From Brevibacterium antiquum (GTDB lineage: Bacteria; Actinomycetota; Actinomycetes; Actinomycetales; Brevibacteriaceae): a DNA stretch of 64,000 bases. The notes beneath the pieces were generated by a model. It was not told the DNA's origin. It made no database searches and worked only from the letters and a program-made list of their open reading frames with translations. Location: contig NZ_JABASX010000004.1 in NCBI RefSeq assembly GCF_016107655.1, positions 1 to 64,000 on the forward strand. The letters run 5' to 3'. This document shows, one piece after another, positions 36,925 through 44,515 of this stretch. The stretch's first letter is position 1. The number at the start of each line of letters is the position of its first letter. The position numbers and the translations under genes are program-made.

Positions 36925-36930
36925 ACTGTA
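36925..36930 (-). promoter_or_regulatory. TACAGT -10 box, leaderless DUF1707 gene
   Basis: TACAGT on the minus strand ends 7 nt before the ATG at 36917. Confidence 0.55.
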
Positions 36931-36956
36931 ACCCCGCCCAGATAGAGAGCCTGCAC

Positions 36957-36962
36957 TATGAT
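36957..36962 (+). promoter_or_regulatory. TATGAT -10 box, leaderless TauE gene
   Basis: TATGAT ends 7 nt before an ATG at 36970, and overlaps the upstream in-frame ATGs at 36958 and 36961. Those cannot be translated from this promoter. Confidence 0.6.
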
Positions 36963-36969
36963 GGTGCAA

Positions 36970-37719
36970 ATGGAACCCGTCGTCGTGCTCATTGTGTTCG
37001 CGGTGTTCCTAGGGGCAGTGTCGCAGCGTGTCACCGGAATGGGATTCGGCCTGGTCAGCGGCCCGTTCCTCGTGCTTCTGCTCGACCCGTTCTCCGGCGT
37101 CGTCCTCGTCAACATCTGCGGCATCATCGCCAGCGGCACGGTGTTCGTCCGCACCTGGCGAGAAGCCGAGTGGAGCAGTTTCTGGAAGCTGTCACTGGGG
37201 GCACTCATCGGCACGATTCCCGGAGCCCTCCTGGCCGCAGCCCTCCCAGCGCCACCGCTGCAGATCCTTATCGGCCTGCTGATCATCGTCTCCCTCATCA
37301 GCTCCATGGTCATCGGCCGAATCGGCAAGACGATGCCCGCGAATTTCGGAACGAAGTTCACCACCGGCCTCCTCTCGGGAACGATGTCGGCGGCCGCAGG
37401 AGCGGGCGGGCCCGCCGTCAGCGCCTATGCTGTGCTGACGCAGTGGGATCAGCGAACATTTGCCGCAACCCTGCAGCCGTTCCTCGTCGTCGGGACTACC
37501 TCGGCGGTCATCTTCAAGGCCGTGTTCGACCACGGCGCATGGCCGCAGTTGGCGGTACCGACCTGGTTCGGGATCGCGGCGGTCCTCGTCGCAGGACTTG
37601 TCGGCGGGGACTGGTTGTCGAAGAAGATCGATTCCTCGACGGCCCGGGTCGCCATGATCGTCCTTGCCCTCGGCGGGGGAATCGCGACCCTCGTCAAGGG
37701 GCTGGTCCACCTGGGCTGA
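36970..37719 (+). CDS. TauE/SafE-family sulfite or organic-anion exporter
   Basis: A 249-residue membrane protein with about eight hydrophobic helices in two repeats. The family glycine-rich entry AVFLGAVSQRVTGMGFGLVSGP and the second-repeat TGLLSGTMSAAAGAGGPAV are clear. TauE/SafE proteins move sulfite, sulfoacetate or related anions; the substrate here is unknown. The start at 36970 (MEPVVVL) is chosen over ATGs at 36958/36961 because TATGAT lies exactly 7 nt upstream. Divergent from the DUF1707 gene with only about 50 nt between starts. Confidence 0.87.
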   Translation: MEPVVVLIVFAVFLGAVSQRVTGMGFGLVSGPFLVLLLDPFSGVVLVNICGIIASGTVFVRTWREAEWSSFWKLSLGALIGTIPGALLAAALPAPPLQILIGLLIIVSLISSMVIGRIGKTMPANFGTKFTTGLLSGTMSAAAGAGGPAVSAYAVLTQWDQRTFAATLQPFLVVGTTSAVIFKAVFDHGAWPQLAVPTWFGIAAVLVAGLVGGDWLSKKIDSSTARVAMIVLALGGGIATLVKGLVHLG

Positions 37720-37897
37720 ACGCCTTCCCGACTCCTCGTGATGTAGGCATAGACACCTGTGATGAGCGTGTTGGGCGCTCATCTGAGAGCGATTTTCGAG
37801 CCCGCGGGCTGAGCTGACACAAGGGTTCGGTTCAGTCGCTTGTCAGACTCGTCCGGCATACTGATTGGTGACTCGTTTTGCTGGGGAGGCATAGATC

Positions 37898-38725
37898 GTG
37901 GGAGCAGTATTCCTGATAATACTCGTGGTGCTCGGCACCATTTTCTTCGTTGGCTACCGCAAGGAGAAGCACCGTAAGAAAGAGCTCGCCGCCGCCGAGC
38001 TCCAGCAGGTGACAAAGACCGCTGAAGAGGATGTCACGTCCTTCGGCGAGGAAGTCGCCGAACTCGATATCCTCACCGCCGGAGTCGAACTCGACACGGG
38101 CGGCTCGCAGGACTACAAGCAGGCCTTGGACTCCTATGACATTGCCAAGGAGACGCTCGACAACGTCGACGAGCCCTCCGACATCCGCAGCGTCACCGAA
38201 GCCCTCGAAGACGGTCGCTACGCCGCCAAATGCGTGCGTGCCCGCGTTGACGGAAAGCCTCTGCCCGTGCGCCGTCCCCCATGCTTCTTCAACCCGCAGC
38301 ACGGACCCTCGGTCGAAGACATCGACTGGGCGCCTGCTGGTGGCCAGCTGCGACCTGTTCCCGTCTGTGCCGCCGACGCCGAGCGCGTGGCAGTGGGTGC
38401 CGAACCGGCTGTCCGCAAGGTCGTGACCGGTGACGGACATACTCGCCGGGCCTACTGGGAAGCAGGACCGGCCTACGCCGAATACAACCGCGGATACTTC
38501 AACTCCTATGCAGGTTCGGGGCTTCTGCCCGGCGTCCTCATGGGCTCGATGATGTTCGGCGGCATGGGCGGCGGCTGGGACGGCGCCTATGGCGACGCTG
38601 GCGGTGGTGACGCCGGTGGTGGCGATGCCGGCGGCGACGGCGGCGGATTCTTCGGTGGCGGAGACGGTGGCGACGGAGGCGGTCTCTTCGGCGGAGACGG
38701 GTTCGATCTTGGAGACCTGTTCTGA
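37898..38725 (+). CDS. Hypothetical membrane protein with Gly/Asp-rich tail
   Basis: The 275-residue protein has one N-terminal transmembrane helix (about 2-20), a charged helical region, and a middle part with DSYDIAKETLDNVDEPSDI and a CVRARVDGKPLP-PCFFNPQHGPS segment containing two Cys. Tyr-rich residues (AYAEYNRGYFNSYAG) and a Gly/Asp-rich tail of about 60 residues (GGGDAGGGDAGG) follow. The middle resembles proteins annotated only as hypothetical in Actinobacteria; I do not assign a function. GTG start behind GGGGAGG. It shares one base with the S4 gene start (TGATG). Confidence 0.75.
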   Translation: MGAVFLIILVVLGTIFFVGYRKEKHRKKELAAAELQQVTKTAEEDVTSFGEEVAELDILTAGVELDTGGSQDYKQALDSYDIAKETLDNVDEPSDIRSVTEALEDGRYAAKCVRARVDGKPLPVRRPPCFFNPQHGPSVEDIDWAPAGGQLRPVPVCAADAERVAVGAEPAVRKVVTGDGHTRRAYWEAGPAYAEYNRGYFNSYAGSGLLPGVLMGSMMFGGMGGGWDGAYGDAGGGDAGGGDAGGDGGGFFGGGDGGDGGGLFGGDGFDLGDLF

Positions 38726-38937
38726 TGGAGACGATTGAGATCCGCGGCGATTCGATCAAGCTCGGTCAGCTGCTCAAACTTCATGGTGTCGCCGAACACG
38801 GCGCGATGGCCAAAGATATGATCGCCGACGGCGAAGTCGTGGTCAATGGTGAGGTCGAAACTCGCCGAGGTGCCACGATTCGTCCCGGAGACACCGTCGA
38901 AGCCCTGGGCGAGGTCATCGAGGTCTCCGCCGAGTAG
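38725..38937 (+). CDS. Small S4-domain RNA-binding protein (YbcJ-like)
   Basis: A 70-residue single S4 domain: IKLGQLLKLHGVAEHGAMAK, then VVVNGEVETRRGATIRPGD, as in the YbcJ/YlmH-tail type of small RNA-binding proteins. It probably binds structured RNA or ribosomal RNA. ATG overlaps the preceding stop by one base, so translation is coupled to the Gly/Asp-rich membrane protein. Ended by the palindrome at 38971. Confidence 0.88.
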   Translation: METIEIRGDSIKLGQLLKLHGVAEHGAMAKDMIADGEVVVNGEVETRRGATIRPGDTVEALGEVIEVSAE

Positions 38938-38970
38938 GCTCCACAACCACAACCGCGAACACAGCATCTG

Positions 38971-39010
38971 ATGCAGAAGGGACGTCCCCGCGGGGACGTC
39001 CCTTCTGCAT
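38971..39010. terminator. Perfect 40-nt palindrome, bidirectional terminator
   Basis: Bases 38971-38990 are the exact reverse complement of 38991-39010. It lies between the convergent S4 gene and the minus-strand pspAB unit and can serve both. Confidence 0.75.
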
Positions 39011-39089
39011 TGCTGATTCTCAGTGCCTGTGGGTCATTGCGACGGTCTGCGTCTGCGGAGAGAACCTCCGGGCCGCTGACGTGAAGACG

Positions 39090-39689
39090 TCAGGGCCGCT
39101 GATTGGCCTCTGGTGTGTCATTGAGCCCGGGAGCATCCCAGAGGGCTGACCAATTGGATGTGTCCTCTTCGAACGGAAGCTCGTTGGACAGTACGCCGCG
39201 CACCTGGATCTCCAGGGGGTTGTCGCGCTGCTTGGGCCCTGACTGTGCGAACGGATAGAACGTGCCGCGCTTGTATTGGTAGACGAGTGCCAGGCGGCGC
39301 CCATCCGGGTTCGCGAAGTACACGGTCGAGCACAGCAGCATCGTGTCGAAGCCCTGGCTGACCAGAGCCGAGTTCACGGCGTGCAGATTGGTGACGAGGT
39401 TGACCACCTCGGCGTCGGTGTCGGAGACGACCTGCCAGGTGTAGCCGAACCCGTCGTTCTGCTGGGTCACGTTCGCAGCGGGGTCCGAGCCGATGAGGGC
39501 GATGCTCTCGGTCTCAGCGGACTGGAACGCCGCCCCTTCGACCTGTCGGAACGCCACGGCCCCGACGCCGGTGGGCTTGAAGCCTGTCGCAGCCTCGAGC
39601 GTCAGTGCGGCGGGTGGCAGTGCGAAGAGGTCGTCGAGGTTGGCACGCTTCGGTTTGGAACGGCCCAACAGAGCGTCGAAGAAACCCAT
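39090..39689 (-). CDS. pspAB: PspA-associated protein PspAB
   Basis: The 199-residue protein matches PspAB (DUF-type PspA-associated proteins of Actinobacteria): MGFFDALLGRSKPKRANLDDLFALP at the start (cut here into MGFFDALLGRSKP and NLDDLFALP), later YTWQVVSDTDAEVVNLV and LALVYQYKRGTFYPFAQ. Function is not known; the gene is a fixed companion of pspA/pspAA and htpX, so it belongs to envelope-stress defence. AGGAGTTT precedes the ATG. Last gene of a four-gene minus-strand cluster, 52 nt behind htpX. Confidence 0.88.
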   Translation of the reverse strand: MGFFDALLGRSKPKRANLDDLFALPPAALTLEAATGFKPTGVGAVAFRQVEGAAFQSAETESIALIGSDPAANVTQQNDGFGYTWQVVSDTDAEVVNLVTNLHAVNSALVSQGFDTMLLCSTVYFANPDGRRLALVYQYKRGTFYPFAQSGPKQRDNPLEIQVRGVLSNELPFEEDTSNWSALWDAPGLNDTPEANQRP

Positions 39690-39741
39690 GAAACTCCTAG
39701 TGGATGTCGGTCAGTGCGGTTGTGATGTCTGCGGGCGAAGC

Positions 39742-40650
39742 TCACTGGGGCTGTGAGAGCTGCCCGGAGATCCGCGCCAGCTGCTCCAGGCGCTTGTCGA
39801 GCGAGGGGTGTGTGGAGAAGAGCTGTCCGAGGGCGGCCTTGCCGCTGACGGCGGGAATGAGCGCCAGATGATTCGCCGAGGAGGAGGCACGCAGGTCCTT
39901 CTCCGGGATCTTGCTCATGTCGCCGCTGAGCTTGGTCAGCGCAGAGGCCAGAGTCGAAGGTGCGCCGGTGAGGATGGCGGCGGCCCTGTCGGCGGCAAGC
40001 TCGCGGTAGCGCGAGAGGCTGCGGATGAGGAGGAACGAAAGTCCGTAGACGACGGCACCGACGAGGATGAACAGCAGCTGGATGGGGACGCCGCCGTTGT
40101 TGTTCGATCGTCCGAAGCTCATGTAGTAGCCGGCTCGCATCATGAGAGCGGCCACGACACCGGTGACTCCAGCGACGGTCATGATGGTGACGTCGCGATG
40201 GGCGACGTGGGAGAGCTCATGTGCCAGCACGACCTCGACCTCATCGCGGTCGAGCTTCTCGAGCAGCCCGCGTGTCACGCATACGACCGAGCGCTCCGGC
40301 GAACGGCCGGTGGCGAATGCGTTGGGAATGGCTGAGTTCGAGACCGCGACGCGCGGTTTGGTCGAATCGGCGAGCTGGCAGAGTCGGTCGATCATCGTGT
40401 GCAGCTCCGAGGCTTCCTCGGGGGAGACTTCCCGTGCACCCATCGCCTTCATCGCGATCTTGTCGGAGAAGTACCACTGGAAGAAGAACGCGCCGGCGCT
40501 GACGAGGACCGCGATGATCACGCCGCCGGTGCTGCCGCCGAGCATCCACCAGATGGCGAGGATGAGGATCACGTAGATGAGTCCGTTCAGGAAGATCGTC
40601 CACCCCATACGCATGGTGAGTCCGTTGTCCTTGACGAAACGATTCTTCAT
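39742..40650 (-). CDS. htpX: HtpX-type membrane zinc metalloprotease (M48)
   Basis: A 302-residue M48 protease for quality control of membrane proteins. Two N-terminal transmembrane helices (about 13-31, 34-50), zinc motif AHELSHVAHRD near residue 140, NAFATGRSPERSVVC before it and a third helix pair in the middle; third ligand Glu likely in SRYRELAADR. The start at 40650 (MKNRFVK) is typical of the family; the frame extends 12 residues further. It sits inside the Psp cluster between pspAA and pspAB. Confidence 0.93.
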   Translation of the reverse strand: MKNRFVKDNGLTMRMGWTIFLNGLIYVILILAIWWMLGGSTGGVIIAVLVSAGAFFFQWYFSDKIAMKAMGAREVSPEEASELHTMIDRLCQLADSTKPRVAVSNSAIPNAFATGRSPERSVVCVTRGLLEKLDRDEVEVVLAHELSHVAHRDVTIMTVAGVTGVVAALMMRAGYYMSFGRSNNNGGVPIQLLFILVGAVVYGLSFLLIRSLSRYRELAADRAAAILTGAPSTLASALTKLSGDMSKIPEKDLRASSSANHLALIPAVSGKAALGQLFSTHPSLDKRLEQLARISGQLSQPQ

Positions 40651-40737
40651 CGTGATTCCTCTCTGGGTGTGGCAGTTCCGGCCCACGGCCTTGGGTTAAG
40701 GCAGTGGGCCGGAGTCACCGATATCAAACTGTGTGGA

Positions 40738-41022
40738 TCAGGCTGGATCTGGGATGAAGCCTTCACCGGTGAGGAGCTCTGTGATTTCCTGCAGAGTCGC
40801 ATCGACGAACGGCACGACGGCCTCACTCGTTCCCAGATAGTCGTCCGAGACGGGCTTTCCGTGTCCGACGACGTAGTCGTGGAGGGCATGCAGAGCTTTT
40901 CGGGCGGCCTCTTCATCGGCGCCGTTGACGGCGTCTTCAACCTGGTTGTCGTATTTCTGCAACAGGTTCTGGTCGACGTCGGCGATGTCGAACTGCCCCT
41001 CGCCCATGATGCGGATGATCAT
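40738..41022 (-). CDS. pspAA: PspA-associated protein PspAA
   Basis: A 94-residue protein with the PspAA pattern: MIIRIMGEGQFDI, then LQKYDNQVEDAV and DDYLGTSEAVVPF. It is an actinobacterial companion of PspA with no known catalytic function. ATG overlaps the pspA stop by 4 nt (ATGA), so both are translated together. Confidence 0.9.
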   Translation of the reverse strand: MIIRIMGEGQFDIADVDQNLLQKYDNQVEDAVNGADEEAARKALHALHDYVVGHGKPVSDDYLGTSEAVVPFVDATLQEITELLTGEGFIPDPA

Positions 41023-41765
41023 TGCTTGTCCTCGCCTTCAAGCGACTGCTGCTGCTTGTCGGAGGATGCCGGCAGCGAGTCACGCATCCGGTTGAGCTCC
41101 ATCTCCACGTCGTTGTCGCTTGAGAGCGCATCGAGCTGTGCACTGATGTCGTCCTTCGACGAACCAGTGACATCTTCCAGTGCGCCCGAAGCGATGAGCT
41201 CGTCGACGGCACCGGCACGAGCCTGCAGTGAAGCGGTCTTGTCCTCGGCGCGCTGGACTGCGAGTCCGACGTCGCCGAGCTCCTCGGAGATGCCGGAGAA
41301 GGCTTCGCCGATCTTCGACTGTGCCTCGGCCGCGTTGTACGTGGCCTTGAGGGTCTCCTTTTTGGTGCGGAAGGCATCGACCTTGGCCTGCAGACGCTGC
41401 GAGGCCATCGTGAGCTTCTGCTCCTCGCCCTGCAGCCCCTCGTGCTGGCCCTGCAGATCGGTGATCTGCTGGTCCAGCCCCGACTTCCGGGTCAGTGCCT
41501 CACGGGCAAGGTCCTCGCGGCCCATCTCCATGGCCTTCTGGGCCTGGCCGCTGAGCTTGTTCTGCTGCTGTTCGAGCTGAGTGATCTGCAGTTCGAGGCG
41601 CTTGCGGCTGGTGGCGACATCGGCAACACCGCGGCGTACCTTCTGCAGCAGCTCAAGCTGCTTCTGATATGAATAATCGAGAGTTTCATTGGGGTTCTCG
41701 GCTTTGTCCAGCGCCTTGTTGGCCTTGGCGCCGAAGATCGCCGCGATCCTTTGGAAGATGCTCAT
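41019..41765 (-). CDS. pspA: Phage-shock protein A (PspA/IM30 family)
   Basis: The 248-residue peripheral membrane protein is almost wholly helical/coiled coil (about 25-190). The N-terminal amphipathic helix MSIFQRIAAIFGAKANKALD binds stressed membrane and ESCRT-III-like assembly is known for the family. Characteristic segments are ENPNETLDYSYQKQ and RKRLELQITQLEQQ. The C-terminus is acidic and has ASGALEDVTGSSKDDISAQL. First gene of the psp unit; GGAGT precedes the ATG. The 202-nt spacer upstream holds its promoter, not clearly identifiable. Confidence 0.94.
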   Translation of the reverse strand: MSIFQRIAAIFGAKANKALDKAENPNETLDYSYQKQLELLQKVRRGVADVATSRKRLELQITQLEQQQNKLSGQAQKAMEMGREDLAREALTRKSGLDQQITDLQGQHEGLQGEEQKLTMASQRLQAKVDAFRTKKETLKATYNAAEAQSKIGEAFSGISEELGDVGLAVQRAEDKTASLQARAGAVDELIASGALEDVTGSSKDDISAQLDALSSDNDVEMELNRMRDSLPASSDKQQQSLEGEDKQ

Positions 41766-41967
41766 CCGTAGTCGACTCCTGCATTGGTCTTGACCCGACG
41801 GTGCTGACCGCTGGTCTCCGAAGCTGGAGGAACGTAGCCGACGCCGCCGCGAACTATCGTTATCAGCCTACTAATAAAGGCTGACAATTTGCCAGACGCG
41901 GACACAGAACTCGAACCGACGCTCTCAGCGGGAATTCGCGGGGAACGAGAGGCTGCATGGTGAGTGC

Positions 41968-42255
41968 TCACGGAGCGAAGAGTCGGGAGTTCGCTGCCTC
42001 GACCTCCGAGTACTGCGCGGCTGCCGTGTTGAGGGCCCCGTGGATCGAGGTCAGCGATTCGAACAGCTGCTTCTGCGCGCCTTCCCACTCATTGATGACC
42101 GTCTGGAAATTCTGTGCCGCACTGCCCTTCCAACACTCCTGCAGGGCCAGAAGATTCCTCAGCATCGTATTGGATTCGGCAACGAGGGTGCGGGCGGTCC
42201 CTGCTGTGGCGGCGGCTGCGGATGAGACGCGCTCGGCATCGACTTCGAAACTCAT
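41968..42255 (-). CDS. WXG100-family (ESX-type) small protein
   Basis: A 95-residue helical hairpin protein of the ESAT-6/WXG100 family, with the turn motif WKG (LQECWKGSAAQNF) near residue 43 and no signal peptide. A YxxxD/E-like export tail is suggested by QYSEVEAANSRLF. Such proteins leave through type VII secretion, but no EccC or other ESX gene is in the window, so it is an orphan. The start at 42255 follows TAGGAGAA; a longer frame to 42306 is rejected. Its neighbours are envelope-stress genes. Confidence 0.87.
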   Translation of the reverse strand: MSFEVDAERVSSAAAATAGTARTLVAESNTMLRNLLALQECWKGSAAQNFQTVINEWEGAQKQLFESLTSIHGALNTAAAQYSEVEAANSRLFAP

Positions 42256-42351
42256 GATTTCTCCTAACGGTGGGGCACCGGAGCTCGGAATGAGGCACCG
42301 GGTCACATCTCAGCATCGCGGTTCACCCGTGTTCGAAGAAGCCCATGAGAA

Positions 42352-42386
42352 GAGGGTGTGGACAGCGCTTGGCTGTCCACACCCTC
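42352..42386 (-). terminator. Terminator of the response regulator-kinase-htrA operon
   Basis: A perfect 15 bp stem (42352-42366 with 42372-42386) and 5-nt loop, 50 nt past the htrA stop on the minus strand. The following minus-strand bases are pyrimidine-rich (CTTCTC) rather than a pure T-run. Confidence 0.75.
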
Positions 42387-42436
42387 AAAGCACACGAGTG
42401 AGATCGTCATCCACAGCGATCTGCACTCAAGTGGTG

Positions 42437-44515
42437 CTACTTCAGCACGAGCGTCGTCTTCAATGTCTGCTCCTGGCCGCCGCGGATGACGGTGAAGTCG
42501 ACTGGGGAGTTCGTCGGCTGTGCGCGAACGAGTGCCCGCAGAGCGATCGCGTTGTTCACCTTGGTTCCACCCACAGACACGATGTCGTCGCCGTCCTTGA
42601 AGCCTGCCTTGTCGGCCGGCGAGCCGGACTGCACAGACTGCACCTTCGCACTGCCGCGCGTGGTGCCGCCGCTGTTGATCTGTCCGTCGGTGAGCGTGAT
42701 CCCCAGGAAGGGATGCAGTGCCTTGCCACTTGAGATGAGCTGATCGGCGATCATCACAGCCTGTGAGGCGGGGATGGCGAACCCGATGCCGATCGATCCC
42801 GACTGCCCGCCTTCACCGGCTTGGCTCAGCGAGGCCGCAGCGGAGTTCACGCCGATGAAGTTGCCGTCACCGTCCACAAGCGGACCGCCGGAGTTGCCGG
42901 GGTTGATCGCGGCATCCGTCTGGATGGCGTTCGTGATCGTCATCTCCTTCTCCTGCGAACTCGCGTCCTCGCCGATGTTCTCCGTGGAGACGGGCCGGTC
43001 GAGGGCCGAGACGATGCCGGTGGTGACCGAGTCCGCAAGGCCCAGGGGGTTGCCCAATGCCATCACCGGATCTCCCACCTTCATCTTCTTCGAATCGCCG
43101 ACAGGGAGCGGACCAGCGTCCTTCGGCACTTGGTCGAGCTTGATGACTGCGATGTCGGTCGAGGGATCGCGGCCGACGATCTCGGCCTTCATCGTTCCCC
43201 CGTTCTTCATCGTCACAGCGATCTCGCCGGAGGGAGTATCAGCCGGGGCCACCACGTGGTTGTTCGTGATGACGTGTCCCTGGTCGTCGTAGATCGAGCC
43301 TGACCCCAGTCCCTGCACCTGTCCATTGGTGCCGACCTGGATCGAGACGACGCTCTGGGAAGTCTGCTTGGCGACCTCCGTCCAGTCCGGGGTTTCGATG
43401 GTCTGGTCGGCGACCTTACGTGAATCCTCTCCGCCGAGGGCACTGAGCGCGTAGCTCCCGCCGAAGGCTGCGCCTCCGCCCAGCAGAGCAGCGATCAGCG
43501 CGATGGCGATCGTCGCACCCCAACCCGGTCCTCGCTTCTCCCGCCGAGGTGGTGCTTCGCCTCCGTACGGTCCTGACCATCCGGGTGTGCCAGGTCCACC
43601 GGGCGCACCCGGGGTGCCGGGCCCACCGGGGCTGCCAGGTCCGGTCTGGAATCCTGGGTAATCGGACGTGGGGTACCCGCCCTGGTTCGGCTGACTGCCG
43701 AATTGGCCATATGCGGCCGCTCCTGTGCCTGCCGCCGCACCAGCACCTGCTCCTGCGGCGGCCCCTGCACCGGCACCTGCGGCGGCACCTGCAGTTGTGC
43801 CCGCTGCAGGCTGCCCGGTTCCCTGAGGATACAGAGTGTCATACGGGTTCGTGCCGGCGGGGGAGTTCTGGCCGGCCTGCGCTGCACCGTTGGGTGTGCC
43901 GGCTCCGGCATAGGGGTGGCTGTACTGACCGTTGCTGCCGCTTTCGGGGCCGCGGTCATGGCGCTGGCTTCCGTCGTAGTTCTGGCCGGGACCATACGTT
44001 GCTTGCCCAGCCTGCCCCGCTGCGCCGGGCTGCCCCGATGACCCAGGCTGTCCTGATTGTCCTGATTGTCCTGCTTGCCCTGATGCGCCGGGGTATCGTC
44101 CCTGTGAGTCCACAGGGGGCTGAACACGAGTCGGCTGCATCTGAGGAGGATTCTGCCCCTGCCTCGGGTCCTGTCCCTGCCACGGAACCTGGTTCTGTGC
44201 CGGTGCCTGGCTCTGACCCGCACTGCCGCTCTGGCTTGGTCCCTGTCCAGAGCTGTTCGGACGGGCAGAGGGCGATACGGGTGGACTGACCCGAGCCGGA
44301 CCATTCGAGCCGTTCGGACCGTTCGGGAAGGTCCGTGGGACCTCTGCCGAACGGCGGGACCCGTCTGTGGAGCCCTGGGGCACTGCAGACGAGTTGCGGG
44401 GGTTGTCTGAGGATTCGCGTGAGCCATCGGTGGGGAACGTCCGGTGATCCTGATCCCCGTGCCGTCCCCTATTGTCGGAGTTGTTGCCCTGATCGTTAGG
44501 GTCGTTGCTGCTCAT
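42437..44515 (-). CDS. HtrA/PepD-like membrane-anchored serine protease with PDZ domain
   Basis: The 692-residue protein has a very long disordered Pro/Gly/Gln/Ala-rich cytoplasmic part (about 1-325), one transmembrane helix (about 328-352) and an extracytoplasmic trypsin-like protease. The triad is His420 (NNHVV), Asp454 (STDIAVI) and Ser542 (GNSGGPL). A C-terminal PDZ domain (about 600-690) ends the protein. It degrades or refolds damaged envelope proteins. Its ATG overlaps the kinase stop (ATGA). The order regulator-kinase-HtrA copies mprA-mprB-pepD of mycobacteria. The tail length is unusual even for Actinobacteria. Confidence 0.92.
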   Translation of the reverse strand: MSSNDPNDQGNNSDNRGRHGDQDHRTFPTDGSRESSDNPRNSSAVPQGSTDGSRRSAEVPRTFPNGPNGSNGPARVSPPVSPSARPNSSGQGPSQSGSAGQSQAPAQNQVPWQGQDPRQGQNPPQMQPTRVQPPVDSQGRYPGASGQAGQSGQSGQPGSSGQPGAAGQAGQATYGPGQNYDGSQRHDRGPESGSNGQYSHPYAGAGTPNGAAQAGQNSPAGTNPYDTLYPQGTGQPAAGTTAGAAAGAGAGAAAGAGAGAAAGTGAAAYGQFGSQPNQGGYPTSDYPGFQTGPGSPGGPGTPGAPGGPGTPGWSGPYGGEAPPRREKRGPGWGATIAIALIAALLGGGAAFGGSYALSALGGEDSRKVADQTIETPDWTEVAKQTSQSVVSIQVGTNGQVQGLGSGSIYDDQGHVITNNHVVAPADTPSGEIAVTMKNGGTMKAEIVGRDPSTDIAVIKLDQVPKDAGPLPVGDSKKMKVGDPVMALGNPLGLADSVTTGIVSALDRPVSTENIGEDASSQEKEMTITNAIQTDAAINPGNSGGPLVDGDGNFIGVNSAAASLSQAGEGGQSGSIGIGFAIPASQAVMIADQLISSGKALHPFLGITLTDGQINSGGTTRGSAKVQSVQSGSPADKAGFKDGDDIVSVGGTKVNNAIALRALVRAQPTNSPVDFTVIRGGQEQTLKTTLVLK

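Noticed and set aside
42437-44515. Signal peptide and secreted form of the HtrA-like protease
   Set aside because: The only hydrophobic segment is near residue 330, after a long disordered part; this is a membrane anchor, not an N-terminal signal.
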